Shown: positions 27,086-36,423 of the stretch, in pieces
How positions within the stretch are numbered: position 1 is the stretch's first letter
How the letters are laid out: each line of letters begins with the position of its first letter
Source of the DNA: Henriciella sp. AS95
GTDB lineage: Bacteria; Pseudomonadota; Alphaproteobacteria; Caulobacterales; Hyphomonadaceae
DNA length: 64,000 nucleotides
Assembly (NCBI RefSeq): GCF_038900055.1
Contig: NZ_JBBMQM010000001.1
Location: forward strand, 310,001 to 374,000
Direction of reading: 5' to 3'
Position numbers and translations under genes: made by a program
Notes under the pieces: model-generated
Seen by the model: the letters and a program-made list of their open reading frames with translations, nothing else
The model's database searches: none
What the model was told of the DNA's origin: nothing

Positions 27086-28632
27086 TCCTCTGGTTCGGCA
27101 AGAAGAAGAAAAAAGAAGACCTGAAAGACGCCGGCGCAGCCATGCCGGAGCCGGAACTCAGCGCCGAAGAGATCGCGGCCAAGGAAGCCGCTGAAAAGGC
27201 TGAAGCAGAGCGGGCCGCCGCCGAGGCGGAACGCAAAGCCGCCGAACAGGCCGAGATCGAGCGCAAGGTCGCAGAAGCCAATCGCGCCTGGGAAGAACGC
27301 CAGAAACGCGAACAAGAAGAAGCGGCTGCAGAAGCAAAACGCCTCGAGGAAGAAGCCAGACGCGCTGAAGAAGCGCGCGAAGCCGCCCGTGCGGCCGCAG
27401 AGGCGGCGAGGCAAAAAGCTGCCAATGACGAAGCCGCCCGCCTTGAGGCGGAACAAGCTGAAGCCGAAGCCAAGCGGCTTGAGGAAGAGGCGGAACGCGT
27501 CCGTAAGCTTGAGGCTGAACGCGAGGCCGCTCGCCAGAAGGCCGAAAATGAACTCAAGATCCTGGAAGAGCGTCGCCGCGCCGAGAAGGCCCGGGAAGAT
27601 GCGCGGCTGAAGAAGGAAGCTGAAGAGGCTGAAGCCCGCCGCAAGGAGGAAGAACGCCAGGCAGCCATCGCGCGCGGCGAGCCAGACCCATATGCCGAAG
27701 TCCGGGACCCGGGTTTCTTCGGCAAGCTTTCCGGCGGCCTGTCGAAATCGTCTGGCAAACTGGGCTCCAGCCTCACCGGCATGTTCGGCGGGCGCAAACT
27801 CGACGATGACGCACTGGAAGACCTCGAAGACCTTCTCATCGTGTCCGACATGGGCGCAAAGGTCGCTTCCAGAATCACGACCAACCTCGGAAAAACGAGA
27901 TTCGACAAGGACATAACGGACGACGAAATCCGCGTGGCGCTGGCCGAAGAGATCGAAGCAATCATGAAGCCGCGCGAGCAGATCGTCGACTTTGCGGACG
28001 GTCCGCGACCGCGCGTCGTGCTCTTCGTCGGGGTGAACGGGTCTGGCAAGACAACGACAATCGGCAAGATTGCTTCGAAGCTGAAGGAGCAGGGCGCCAA
28101 GGCATTGCTCGTGGCTGGCGACACGTTCCGCGCGGCCGCGATTGAACAGCTGACAGTCTGGGGCGAGCGGGCCGGCATTCCGGTTCTGTCGAAACCAACA
28201 GGCGCCGACGCGGCCGGTCTGGTCTATGAAGCGATTGAAAAAGCCAAGGCGGAAGATCTCGACCTGGTGCTCGTGGACACGGCGGGGCGGCTACAGAACA
28301 AGGCCGAACTCATGTCGGAACTTGCGAAGATTGTCCGTGTGACGCGAAAGCTCGATCCGGATGCCCCGCACGATGTGATCCTGGTTCTGGATGCCACGGT
28401 GGGGCAGAATGCGCTCAGCCAGGTTGAGGCGTTCAGGCATACCGCCGAAGTGTCCGGCATTGTCATGACCAAGCTTGATGGCACGGCCAAAGGCGGTGTG
28501 CTGGTGGCTGTCGCGGAAGCGCATGACCTGCCGATCCATTTTGTCGGCGTCGGCGAAAAAGCTGAAGATCTTCAACCGTTTAGCGCACGCGCTTATGCGA
28601 AAGCCCTGGTTGGGCTTGAGGAAACGGTTTGA
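27082..28632 (+). CDS. ftsY: Signal recognition particle receptor FtsY
   Basis: 516 residues; GTPase receptor that docks SRP-ribosome complexes at the inner membrane. The N-terminal ~200 residues are an acidic Ala/Glu/Lys/Arg repeat region (A domain, probably a long helix). The NG domain follows, with GVNGSGKTTT (about 316-325), DTAGR, TKLDGTAKGG and the final GVGEKAEDLQPF. Overlaps mtaB by 4 bp and the next gene by 4 bp. Confidence 0.97.
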   Translation: MILWFGKKKKKEDLKDAGAAMPEPELSAEEIAAKEAAEKAEAERAAAEAERKAAEQAEIERKVAEANRAWEERQKREQEEAAAEAKRLEEEARRAEEAREAARAAAEAARQKAANDEAARLEAEQAEAEAKRLEEEAERVRKLEAEREAARQKAENELKILEERRRAEKAREDARLKKEAEEAEARRKEEERQAAIARGEPDPYAEVRDPGFFGKLSGGLSKSSGKLGSSLTGMFGGRKLDDDALEDLEDLLIVSDMGAKVASRITTNLGKTRFDKDITDDEIRVALAEEIEAIMKPREQIVDFADGPRPRVVLFVGVNGSGKTTTIGKIASKLKEQGAKALLVAGDTFRAAAIEQLTVWGERAGIPVLSKPTGADAAGLVYEAIEKAKAEDLDLVLVDTAGRLQNKAELMSELAKIVRVTRKLDPDAPHDVILVLDATVGQNALSQVEAFRHTAEVSGIVMTKLDGTAKGGVLVAVAEAHDLPIHFVGVGEKAEDLQPFSARAYAKALVGLEETV

Positions 28633-29249
28633 GCGGGCTGGACAAGACGGCCCTTCGCGCAGACATGAAGCTGTTGCGGGAGGAAGCGCATGCGCGTGAC
28701 CCCGACGCCGGCGAAACACTGGCGGAAAAGTTTCCTCTAAAGCTGTTGGAGCGTTACGGGCCGATCGTCAGTGGCTACTGGCCGATTGGTAGTGAAATTG
28801 ACCCTCGCCCGCTGATGGAAAAACTCGCTGGCGCGGGCGCGACGCTGTGCCTGCCTCGTGTGGACGACGATGGAGCCATGAGCTTCCGGCTCTGGTCACC
28901 GGGCGACCCGTTGGAAGACCGGCCTTTTGGCCTGAAAGAACCGCTGGAGAGTGCGCCCCGGGTTCAGCCGACGCTGATCCTGGTGCCGCTGCTGGCGTTC
29001 GACAAGCTTGGTAACCGGCTCGGTTACGGCAAGGGCCACTATGACCGAACCCTGCAGCAGATACGACAGGATGGGCGGGCCTTTGCCTGCGGGCTTGGCT
29101 TCTTTGTCCAGATGCTGGATGAGCTGTCGGCGGAGCCTCATGACCAGCCCCTGGACTGGGCGATGACAGAGCGGGGCTCAGTGCCGATTTTCATGATGCG
29201 GGCATTTTCCGGCGGCGAAAATGGTGGCGATGGGCCGAACGCGGCCTGA
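28629..29249 (+). CDS. 5-formyltetrahydrofolate cyclo-ligase
   Basis: 206 residues; converts 5-formyl-THF to 5,10-methenyl-THF with ATP. Seen: DKTALRADMKLLREEAHARDP at the N-terminus, VSGYWPIGSEIDPRPLM, LVPLLAFDKLGNRLGYGKGHYDRTL (the signature) and the ending AMTERGSV. The start is a TTG overlapping the ftsY stop (TTGA); an ATG at 28665 would remove conserved N-terminal residues. A 90-bp spacer with an 11-bp repeat follows. Confidence 0.92.
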   Translation: MSGLDKTALRADMKLLREEAHARDPDAGETLAEKFPLKLLERYGPIVSGYWPIGSEIDPRPLMEKLAGAGATLCLPRVDDDGAMSFRLWSPGDPLEDRPFGLKEPLESAPRVQPTLILVPLLAFDKLGNRLGYGKGHYDRTLQQIRQDGRAFACGLGFFVQMLDELSAEPHDQPLDWAMTERGSVPIFMMRAFSGGENGGDGPNAA

Positions 29250-29281
29250 GGGAAATTTTCGCGATTCAGCTGGTTTTTGAC

Positions 29282-29336
29282 AGGCCGATTATAGGCCGAT
29301 CCTGGGTCGATTTCAGGCCGATAACGGGCTGATCAC
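29282..29336. repeat. Five tandem 11-bp units, consensus RGGYYGATnnn
   Basis: Cores AGGCCGAT, AGGCCGAT, GGGTCGAT, AGGCCGAT and GGGCTGAT start at 29282, 29293, 29304, 29315 and 29326, exactly 11 bp apart. They fill the spacer between two convergent genes. Each spacer triplet differs (TAT, CCT, TTC, AAC, CAC), so the core is kept while the spacing varies in sequence. Confidence 0.85.
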
Positions 29337-29339
29337 AAT

Positions 29340-31940
29340 TTAGAACCGGTCCAGGAGCCGTTCGAGGTAGTTTCGCTCTTCTTCGTCGGCGGTATCGCCA
29401 TAGCGTCGGCGAAGCTCTTCCAGGATGTCCTTCGCGCGCTGGCGTTCAGCCTCATCAGGAATATCGACATTGCGTCCATCGGCGACCCCGCCCATCGGAC
29501 GTCCGAACGGATCGGTTTCCTGCGCCTGATCGCCATATTCGTCGCCGAGTCTCTCACGGCGAAGCTCATCAAGCTCACCGGCCAGCTGCTGAGCCAGATC
29601 GCGAAGCTGCTCGGTTGCTTCATCCTGATTGCGCTGCGCCCGCATGCTATTGCCATCCCGAAGCGCTTCAGCGGCGCGGCGCTGCGACCGCTCAATAGCG
29701 TTGAGCGCGTCCTCATCGACCCCGGCAAGGCCCTCAGCGTCTTCGCCCTCCTCGCCGCCTCCGATCTGGCCTTCTTCGTCGAGGCGGCGCTGCAGTTCTT
29801 CGACCAGATCGCCCAAGCCGTCCTGCCGATCAGCCAGACTGGTGCCTTCGCCGTCACCCTCGCCTTCCTGTCCGTCTGGCTGCTGGCCCCGCTGACCGCG
29901 TTCACCGCGCTCGTCGGCCATCGTGTCATCATTCAGTTCGCGCTGTTCGCGCAGCAGGTCAGACAGCTCGCGAAGCGTATCGGTCAGCTCGCGCTCTTCC
30001 TGAGGTACATCTTCATCATTCTCGCCCTGCTCTCCCGGCATTCCGGGAAGACCGTCACCGCTGCCATTGCCCTGCTGGAATTCGAGGTTTTCGAGCATAT
30101 TGGTGATGTCTGCGAGAAGCTGGCGAGCCTGATCGCTCGCGCCGGTTTCCGTCAGGTCTGAAAGCGCATCCAGCATGTCGGCGAAGTCAGAGCCGCCGAG
30201 GCCCGATCCGCCGCCACTCGCGGCGCTGTCTGTATCGTCCTGTGGCGCCTCTAACCCATTGGCGAGCGCTTCTGCCATGCGGGCGGCGAGATAATTCTGG
30301 GCGGCCTGCTTGAAAGCTTCCAGGCGACGCTGGATTTCCGCTTCCGACGCTCCGTCACGCAGAGCCTCCTCAAGGGCGCGCTTGGCCGCCTGCAAGGCAC
30401 GCAAGGCGTCTGCCGCGCTGCCATATTCGGCGCGCAGGGCCATCGACCAGAGAAGCGGCTCGGTGGTGTAAGCCTCGTCCGTGGATGAGGCCGATTGCAG
30501 GATGGCGTCGGCATGACGAAGGCCGAAATAGATACTGACATCCTCGAAATAGGTTGGCGCTTCATAGGTGACCGCTTCGATCATGCGGGAGGCCCGCTGA
30601 ATGCCGGGCGGTGCGGCTGAGATGCGTTGGGTCGCTGCCGTGAAGATCTCGCCTGCGTTCAGGGCCTCCTGATTGGCGAGCTCTGCATATGCGCCATCCT
30701 CGCGAAGGACCGTGACCCGAATATCCTGAATGGCCCGCGCGAGCGGCTGCAGCAGCAGCTTTTCAGGCACCACGAAGGTCACGACCTCACTATAGCCAAT
30801 CTGGCCTGCGCCATCGGTGGCGCGAAGGCGCGCCTCGACCTCAAGCCCGGCCCAGCGGTGACGGGTCAGATCGAGGGAGCTGGTCTCCTCAGCCGCCTTG
30901 GGCGAGATGGCCGGCAACTGGACCGGCACCGTGTCCGGAGTCGCTGTCAGGCCCTCATCGGTGCGCAGCATGACCAGTTCCAGCGTTTCAACGCCGTAAT
31001 CGTCAGACACCTTCCAGCTGAATTCGGTCTGGTCGGTCGGTGTCATCTCCGGGTCGGACACCCATTCCACTTCAGGCGGCGCGTCAGGCGATGCCTGGAT
31101 CTGCCAACCTGCCCGGTCGCCCCACCAGGTGACGCGGATATCACTGTCGGCCTTGATGATGCCCTTTGCTTCAAAAGCCCCTTCGGGAGTTTCCGTGAAC
31201 ACGATCTTCTGGCGATCATTCAGCCCATCAATACGAAGTTTGGGAGCTGACGGCGCCTGAGCGCGCACGGTGATCTCCGATCCGGCCGGGACACGGACGG
31301 TTTCCTGATCGGCCGTCAGGAAGACAGGGGGGCGGCCTGTATGAGATGGCGGCGTGATCCAGGCTTCGATCCGGATGGTTTCGGCACCAAACAGGCTGCC
31401 GAAGTCAGGGGAGAAAGCCCGCTGCAGGCGATCACCGGCGGTCGTCCATGTCATGGCGAGCAGCAGGGCGAGAACGGTCGGCACCAGATAGCGCAGATAG
31501 AGCGGGTCAAAGCGCTTCCAGTCTGCCGCCATGCTTGGAACGCTAAGCCGCCTTGCCGCGTCGGTGAGACGCGTCTCATGGGCACGCCACAAGGCCACGC
31601 CCTCGGCATCCGGTCGCGACGGGCGGTCGCTGAGCATGGAAAGGGGTCGCAGGTCCGACTGGCGATCAAGCAGGTCAATCGCTTCAGAGCGGGGCGGACT
31701 GACGAAACGGGCCCAGCCGAGCACCCCCAGAATGATCGTCGCCGCGACAAAAATAATCAGCGCAAGCGAGGCAAACCTTTCCGTCGATGTATCGAGGATG
31801 CCTGACAGCGCCAGGAAGAGGAAGGTCGCAACGAGAATCAGGAAGGGCCAGAACGCCTTTGCGGCATACAGCCTCCACAGCGCGCTACGGGTTCGCGCTA
31901 TCTTGGTCTGGACGCCGGGGATGCGTTTCAGGTCAGCCAA
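29340..31940 (-). CDS. TIGR02302-family (DUF4175) membrane protein
   Basis: 866 residues from a TTG at 31938-31940 that overlaps lysA by 13 bp; no ATG is near. Hydrophobic segments at about 30-47, 57-78 and 150-170, then a long soluble region. The last ~250 residues are low-complexity Gln/Glu/Gly/Asp (GEQGENDEDVPQEERELTD...) with coiled-coil-like stretches. This matches alphaproteobacterial TIGR02302 proteins, whose role is unknown; they are often beside lysA and argH, as here. Anchored in the inner membrane, with most of the chain probably on one side. Confidence 0.85.
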   Translation of the reverse strand: MADLKRIPGVQTKIARTRSALWRLYAAKAFWPFLILVATFLFLALSGILDTSTERFASLALIIFVAATIILGVLGWARFVSPPRSEAIDLLDRQSDLRPLSMLSDRPSRPDAEGVALWRAHETRLTDAARRLSVPSMAADWKRFDPLYLRYLVPTVLALLLAMTWTTAGDRLQRAFSPDFGSLFGAETIRIEAWITPPSHTGRPPVFLTADQETVRVPAGSEITVRAQAPSAPKLRIDGLNDRQKIVFTETPEGAFEAKGIIKADSDIRVTWWGDRAGWQIQASPDAPPEVEWVSDPEMTPTDQTEFSWKVSDDYGVETLELVMLRTDEGLTATPDTVPVQLPAISPKAAEETSSLDLTRHRWAGLEVEARLRATDGAGQIGYSEVVTFVVPEKLLLQPLARAIQDIRVTVLREDGAYAELANQEALNAGEIFTAATQRISAAPPGIQRASRMIEAVTYEAPTYFEDVSIYFGLRHADAILQSASSTDEAYTTEPLLWSMALRAEYGSAADALRALQAAKRALEEALRDGASEAEIQRRLEAFKQAAQNYLAARMAEALANGLEAPQDDTDSAASGGGSGLGGSDFADMLDALSDLTETGASDQARQLLADITNMLENLEFQQGNGSGDGLPGMPGEQGENDEDVPQEERELTDTLRELSDLLREQRELNDDTMADERGERGQRGQQPDGQEGEGDGEGTSLADRQDGLGDLVEELQRRLDEEGQIGGGEEGEDAEGLAGVDEDALNAIERSQRRAAEALRDGNSMRAQRNQDEATEQLRDLAQQLAGELDELRRERLGDEYGDQAQETDPFGRPMGGVADGRNVDIPDEAERQRAKDILEELRRRYGDTADEEERNYLERLLDRF

Positions 31941-33193
31941 TCAGGGGTCGTCTCCAGCGCAATCATCTCGTCAAAACTCGGGCGGCGGCGCACGACGGCG
32001 AACTTGTCTCCGTCCACAAGCACTTCAGCCACCAATGGTCTTGCATTGTATTGCGACGAAAGCGCGGCACCATAGGCCCCGGCTGACATTATCGCGATGC
32101 GGTCGCCTTGTTCAATCACGGGCATGGTGCGCTCTGCAGCAAACTTGTCCGTCGACTCGCAGATCGGGCCGACGACATCATAGGTCGTTGTTTCGGCATC
32201 GGCGCTGCGTTCACGTACCGGCAGAAATTCGTGGTGGGCCTGATAGAGCGCCGGGCGCATCAAATCATTCATGCCGGCATCGACGATCAGGAATGTCCGC
32301 TTTGGCGCCGGTTTCAGATACAGCGCTTCGGTGACCATGACGCCAGCATTGCCAGCGATGACGCGGCCAGGCTCGAGGATGACCTGAAGTCCGAGACCTT
32401 CCGTCACCTCGCGGATCATATTGGCGTATTGCGACGGGGGCGGCGGATTATCGCTGTCGCGGTAGGGAATACCGAGGCCGCCGCCAACATCGACGCGGTT
32501 GATGGCATGGCCCTTGTCGCGCAGCCGCTTGATCAGCGACACGACACGCTCAAAGGCAGCCCGCATCGGCGCGATCTGGTCGATCTGCGAGCCGATATGT
32601 ACATCGACGCCCACCGCTTCGACGCCTTTGGTCGCGGCGATCTGATCATAGGCTTTCTCGGCCTCGTCCCATGGCACGCCGAATTTGTCGCCAGCCTTGC
32701 CTGTCGAGATGTTCGGATGGCCGCCAGCGGCGACGTCAGGGTTCACACGGACAGCGACATGGGCTGTCTTGCCGAGGGCCTGCGCTTCCTCGGCGAGGAC
32801 GGCCAGCTCTGCAGAGCTTTCGATGTTGAACTGGTGGATGCCTTCACCGAGGCCGAGGCGGATTTCCGCCCGCGTCTTGCCCACACCGGAGAAGACAATC
32901 TTCGAAGCCGGGATACCTGCGGCGCGGGCGCGCCTCAATTCACCGCCGCTCACCACATCGGCGCCGCAGCCTTCAGCCGCGAGGGTTTTCAGAACGCCGA
33001 TATTGCCGTTTGCCTTCACCGAATAGGCGATGAGGCAGTCCATCCCGTCAAACGCTTCGCCGATGACCCGCGCATGACGGCGCAGGGTCGCAGAGGAGTA
33101 GACGTAAACGGGCGTACCGACCGCATCAGCGATGGCATCAAGGGAGACGTCTTCGCAGTGAAGCCGTCCGTCGCGATAAGTAAAGTGGTGCAC
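31928..33193 (-). CDS. lysA: Diaminopimelate decarboxylase
   Basis: 421 residues; PLP enzyme making lysine from meso-diaminopimelate. Seen: the PLP lysine in IAYSVKANGN, HIGSQI, VDVGGGLGIPY, LEPGRVIAGNAGV, and the CESTDKF and GAYGAALSSQYN blocks near the C-terminus. The start is GTG at 33191-33193. Order on the minus strand: argH, lptM, lysA, the TIGR02302 gene, a familiar alphaproteobacterial set. Confidence 0.97.
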   Translation of the reverse strand: MHHFTYRDGRLHCEDVSLDAIADAVGTPVYVYSSATLRRHARVIGEAFDGMDCLIAYSVKANGNIGVLKTLAAEGCGADVVSGGELRRARAAGIPASKIVFSGVGKTRAEIRLGLGEGIHQFNIESSAELAVLAEEAQALGKTAHVAVRVNPDVAAGGHPNISTGKAGDKFGVPWDEAEKAYDQIAATKGVEAVGVDVHIGSQIDQIAPMRAAFERVVSLIKRLRDKGHAINRVDVGGGLGIPYRDSDNPPPPSQYANMIREVTEGLGLQVILEPGRVIAGNAGVMVTEALYLKPAPKRTFLIVDAGMNDLMRPALYQAHHEFLPVRERSADAETTTYDVVGPICESTDKFAAERTMPVIEQGDRIAIMSAGAYGAALSSQYNARPLVAEVLVDGDKFAVVRRRPSFDEMIALETTPDWLT

Positions 33194-33206
33194 GTGGTAT
33201 CAGGTC

Positions 33207-33482
33207 CTAGCCAGACGGGATATCGCCGAGCCCGTCTTCGCCAACATCAGCGGCTGGGTCGGGCTTCGGGATCTCTCCGCCGAGGGGATTGTAATAAGCG
33301 CCGTCATCTGCCTGTTCTGGACGCAGCGCGAACTCGACCGGGGCATCGACTGGAATTTGCGCTTCTTCGCTTGGTGGCTCTGAAAAGATCGGTGGCGGGC
33401 GTCGCAGGTCACCGCGAACACCGCAGCCGCCAAGCACGCCCGTCAGGGCGATTCCCGTTGCGAATAGGATTGATTTCTTCAT
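33207..33482 (-). CDS. lptM: Small lipoprotein, LptM (YifL) type
   Basis: 91 residues from the ATG at 33480-33482. Lipobox LGGC at about residue 20 ([16 protein letters not shown]); the GCG-x-[KR]-G-x-L-xx-PP pattern just after the lipidated Cys is typical of LptM-like lipoproteins that assist LptD maturation. The rest is acidic and proline-rich and poorly conserved. It overlaps argH by 4 bp and sits before lysA, the conserved position for this gene. Confidence 0.82.
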   Translation of the reverse strand: MKKSILFATGIALTGVLGGCGVRGDLRRPPPIFSEPPSEEAQIPVDAPVEFALRPEQADDGAYYNPLGGEIPKPDPAADVGEDGLGDIPSG

Positions 33483-34894
33483 GCCGTCTCTGTCTCCAGG
33501 CCGAGGCGCTTTTTCCATTGTTCCACCTGTTCGCTGACGCGTTCAGGCGACGTGCCACCATAGGACCGGCGGCTCGCTGCTGATGCTTCGACGCTTAGCA
33601 CGGAAAATACGTCTTCTGTAAGGCGCGGTTCGACAGTCTGCATGGATTGTAATGGCAACGCGGCGAGATCGACGCCTTCGGCTTCGGCGGTTGCCACGAT
33701 GCGGCCGGTGACGTGGTGCGCATCCCGGAATGGCATCTTCAGCTCGCGCACAAGAAAGTCGGCCAGATCGGTCGCCGTGGAGAAGCCCTTGGCGGCGGCA
33801 GCGCGCATGGATTCGGCGTTGAAGGTCATGGTTTCGATCATGCCCGTCATCGCCTTGACGCTGAGGCCGAACGTGTCGAACGCCTCGAAAGTCAGGCGCT
33901 TGTCGTCCTGCAGGTCCTTGGCATAGGCGAGGGGCAGGGCTTTGACCGCGCCCTGAAGGCTGGCGAACTGGCCGGCGATCAGCGCCGCCTTTGCGCGGAT
34001 CAGCTCGGCGGCGTCGGGGTTGCGCTTTTGCGGCATGATGGATGAGCCGGTGGACCATTCATCGGAGAGCCGCGCGAAGCTGAACTGGGCGCTCGACCAG
34101 AGGACGATCTCCTCAGCCAGACGCGAGAGGTGCGTTGCGGCGATGGCGAGGGCTGCGAGCGATTCCAGCGCAAAGTCGCGGGCTGACACGGCGTCGAGTG
34201 AATTGGCCATGGGCCGGTCAAAGCCGAGCGCCTCGGCCGTGGCGTCGCGGTCGATGGGGAAGCCGGTGCCGGCAAGCGCGGCAGCGCCAAGCGGCGATTC
34301 GTTGAGACGCTGGGCCGCGTCGCGGCAGCGGCCCTTGTCGCGTTCGATCATCTCGACATAGGCGAGCAGGTGGTGGCCAAGCGTCACCGGCTGGGCGGTC
34401 TGGAGGTGGGTGAAGCCGGGCATCACGGTGTCAGTATTCTCACCGGCGCGGGCGACGAGTGCTTTCTGCAGCGCCCGAAGGGCGACCTGCGCCTCGCTGA
34501 GCGCACCGCGTGTCCAGAGCCGGAAGTCCGTGACCACCTGATCATTGCGCGAGCGGGCCGTGTGAAGCCGCCCGGCGGGCTCACCAATCAGCTCTTTCAG
34601 GCGCGCCTCGACATTCATGTGAATGTCTTCCAGCTCTACCCGATAAGGGAATGTGCCTGCCTGCACCTCTTCCAGGACCGTATCAAGGCCGGCCTGGATC
34701 GCCTCATTGTCGTCTTCGGAAATGATGCCGCATTCAGCCAGCATGTCAGCGTGGGCGCGGCTTCCGGCGACGTCCTGCAGGGCCATGCGTTTGTCGATAT
34801 CGATTGAGGCATTGATCGATTGCATGATATCGGATGGCTGCGCGGCAAAGCGTCCTCCCCACATCTGCTGGCCTTGGCTTTTCGTATCCGCCAT
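33479..34894 (-). CDS. argH: Argininosuccinate lyase
   Basis: 471 residues from the ATG at 34892-34894 ([16 protein letters not shown]). It releases arginine and fumarate. Seen: [25 protein letters not shown] and the superfamily signature [12 protein letters not shown]. It overlaps lptM. It is divergent from the TlpA-like gene with only 29 bp between the starts. Confidence 0.97.
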   Translation of the reverse strand: MADTKSQGQQMWGGRFAAQPSDIMQSINASIDIDKRMALQDVAGSRAHADMLAECGIISEDDNEAIQAGLDTVLEEVQAGTFPYRVELEDIHMNVEARLKELIGEPAGRLHTARSRNDQVVTDFRLWTRGALSEAQVALRALQKALVARAGENTDTVMPGFTHLQTAQPVTLGHHLLAYVEMIERDKGRCRDAAQRLNESPLGAAALAGTGFPIDRDATAEALGFDRPMANSLDAVSARDFALESLAALAIAATHLSRLAEEIVLWSSAQFSFARLSDEWSTGSSIMPQKRNPDAAELIRAKAALIAGQFASLQGAVKALPLAYAKDLQDDKRLTFEAFDTFGLSVKAMTGMIETMTFNAESMRAAAAKGFSTATDLADFLVRELKMPFRDAHHVTGRIVATAEAEGVDLAALPLQSMQTVEPRLTEDVFSVLSVEASAASRRSYGGTSPERVSEQVEQWKKRLGLETETA

Positions 34895-34923
34895 ATGTGC
34901 AGTCCTGTTAAATGGAGCAAAAC

Positions 34924-35514
34924 ATGTCCCGCGCCCTGAAAATCGCGATCCCGGTCTTGATCCTTGGATTGGTCGTTGCGGTGTCTTTTGCATTGCTGAG
35001 CGCGACTTCCAAGGGTGGAAGTTCCGATCCGATCGAGAAACTTGCGACCGGCAGCCTCGTCAAACTCGATACGAAGAAGAAGGGAGCGGTGGTTTCGCCT
35101 GCCACATTTGAGGGGCCGGACGGCACTGAAGCGACGCTGTCAGACTTCAAGGGCAAGGTCACGCTGGTCAATTTCTGGGCGACATGGTGCGGCCCGTGCG
35201 AGCGGGAAATGCCCTCACTGGCAGCCCTGGAGACGCAGAAAGGCAGCGATGACTTCCAGGTCATCGCGATCAGCGTCGACGCCGCCGAAGACAAGGACTA
35301 TGCCATCCAGCGCCTCGACGAACTGACCGGCGGCGTGCTGGATTTCTATTTCGCGCCACCGGAAAACTGGGATGTGGTCTACGATTCAAGCGCACGCGGC
35401 TTTCCGACCACCATCATCTATGACGAAGACGGCGTCGAAATCGCCAGGCTTTCGGGTGAAGCCGATTGGAATTCGTATGAAGCCGCGGCGCTGATCGACG
35501 CGATCACTGACTAG
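34924..35514 (+). CDS. TlpA-like membrane-anchored thiol-disulfide oxidoreductase
   Basis: 196 residues; start at the ATG at 34924 because GGAG sits just before it (the ATG at 34912 would contain this site). A single N-terminal membrane segment (about 5-27) anchors a periplasmic thioredoxin fold with WCGPC (Cys89, Cys92), and cis-Pro in GFPTT. Such proteins reduce disulfides, often for cytochrome c maturation; the partner is not evident here. Its stop shares CTAG with the convergent lipoprotein gene. Confidence 0.87.
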   Translation: MSRALKIAIPVLILGLVVAVSFALLSATSKGGSSDPIEKLATGSLVKLDTKKKGAVVSPATFEGPDGTEATLSDFKGKVTLVNFWATWCGPCEREMPSLAALETQKGSDDFQVIAISVDAAEDKDYAIQRLDELTGGVLDFYFAPPENWDVVYDSSARGFPTTIIYDEDGVEIARLSGEADWNSYEAAALIDAITD

Positions 35515-36341
35515 CGGATCGCTGACAGCTCCAGCTGGACGCGAGACACCTGAGCCGCGACCTGATCGACCGGGGCAGGGGTCGAATCAGCCAGCGGCGC
35601 GCTCGGCCAGATCGCCTTCAGCACAGCAAGTTCAGTGCGGACGGCATCGCCCGCATCGCCTTCAAGGTCTGCGGCATAATCCTCAGCGACCGTCACGAAA
35701 CCGTATGCGTCCTGATACTCACCGGCATTCACAATCTCGACGTCCACAACGCCGACACGGTACTCCGCCAGCGTGGTGTCCATCAGGAAGTTGATGATGT
35801 CCTTGGGGTTACCGCCAACTTCGTCGGCGAGCATGGCGAGGTTTTCTTCTGCCGCTGCGAGATCCGCTTCGATTTCTGAGGATTCCGTGCCGGAGTCCAG
35901 CGCCGCTGAAATGCTTTCGAAAAGCGGCCCATTGAAGCCAAGCTCATCGAGGCCTTCGCGCTCTGCTGCATGGGTTTCAGACACCGGATGAAGGAGATGG
36001 CGCGCCGCCTGTTCGGGTGCGCCGGCGCGGTATAGGGCAAGACCCGCCTCGACATGGCCGCGCATGAAAGCGAGCCGGTTCTGGATCGGCATCTCAGCGG
36101 GGCTATTCGCGCCGCCTTCACCGCCCTCACCTTCGCCGCCTTCGCCCTCTCCGGCATAAGAAGCGCCTTCGCCTCCTTCTCCAGAGTAGGAGGTTGCTTC
36201 GCCCGCTTCACCGACGGCAGCGGCTTCGCCCTCTCCAGCCTCGCCTTCTCCGGCTTCACCACCACAGGCGGCGAGGGATGTTGACCCAAGCAGGGCAGCG
36301 GCTAGTCCGAAGCGGACAAGATTGCGGGGCGTAAAGGACAT
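35511..36341 (-). CDS. Low-complexity lipoprotein with conserved His-rich domain
   Basis: 276 residues; lipobox LAAC at about residue 26, then about 55 residues of Gly/Glu/Ala repeats (GEGEAGEGEA..., GEGGEGEGG) acting as a linker, then a helical domain beginning PIQNRLAFMRGHVEAGLALYRAG. Histidines in RGHVEAG, ARHLLHP and ETHAAE lie in about 32 residues and could bind a metal. No family recognised. It is divergent from the PiuC-like gene across an 82-bp spacer with a Fur-like box, so a role in iron metabolism is plausible. Confidence 0.75.
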   Translation of the reverse strand: MSFTPRNLVRFGLAAALLGSTSLAACGGEAGEGEAGEGEAAAVGEAGEATSYSGEGGEGASYAGEGEGGEGEGGEGGANSPAEMPIQNRLAFMRGHVEAGLALYRAGAPEQAARHLLHPVSETHAAEREGLDELGFNGPLFESISAALDSGTESSEIEADLAAAEENLAMLADEVGGNPKDIINFLMDTTLAEYRVGVVDVEIVNAGEYQDAYGFVTVAEDYAADLEGDAGDAVRTELAVLKAIWPSAPLADSTPAPVDQVAAQVSRVQLELSAIR

Positions 36342-36390
36342 TTATAACTCCGGTGCATAGCGGTAATGACAAGTCTCGGCGCATCGTTTA

Positions 36391-36409
36391 CTGCAAATCA
36401 TTCTCAAAC
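36391..36409. promoter_or_regulatory. Candidate Fur (iron) box
   Basis: CTGCAAATCATTCTCAAAC; on the reverse strand it includes GAGAATGATTTGCA, close to well-known Fur sites. It lies 15 bp before the hydroxylase ATG, between two divergent starts. Iron regulation is inferred only. Confidence 0.45.
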
Positions 36410-36423
36410 TCAACAGGAAACCC

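Noticed and set aside
32108-33583. 491-codon plus-strand open frame antisense to lysA
   Set aside because: lysA is certain by motif; the other frame has no family features.
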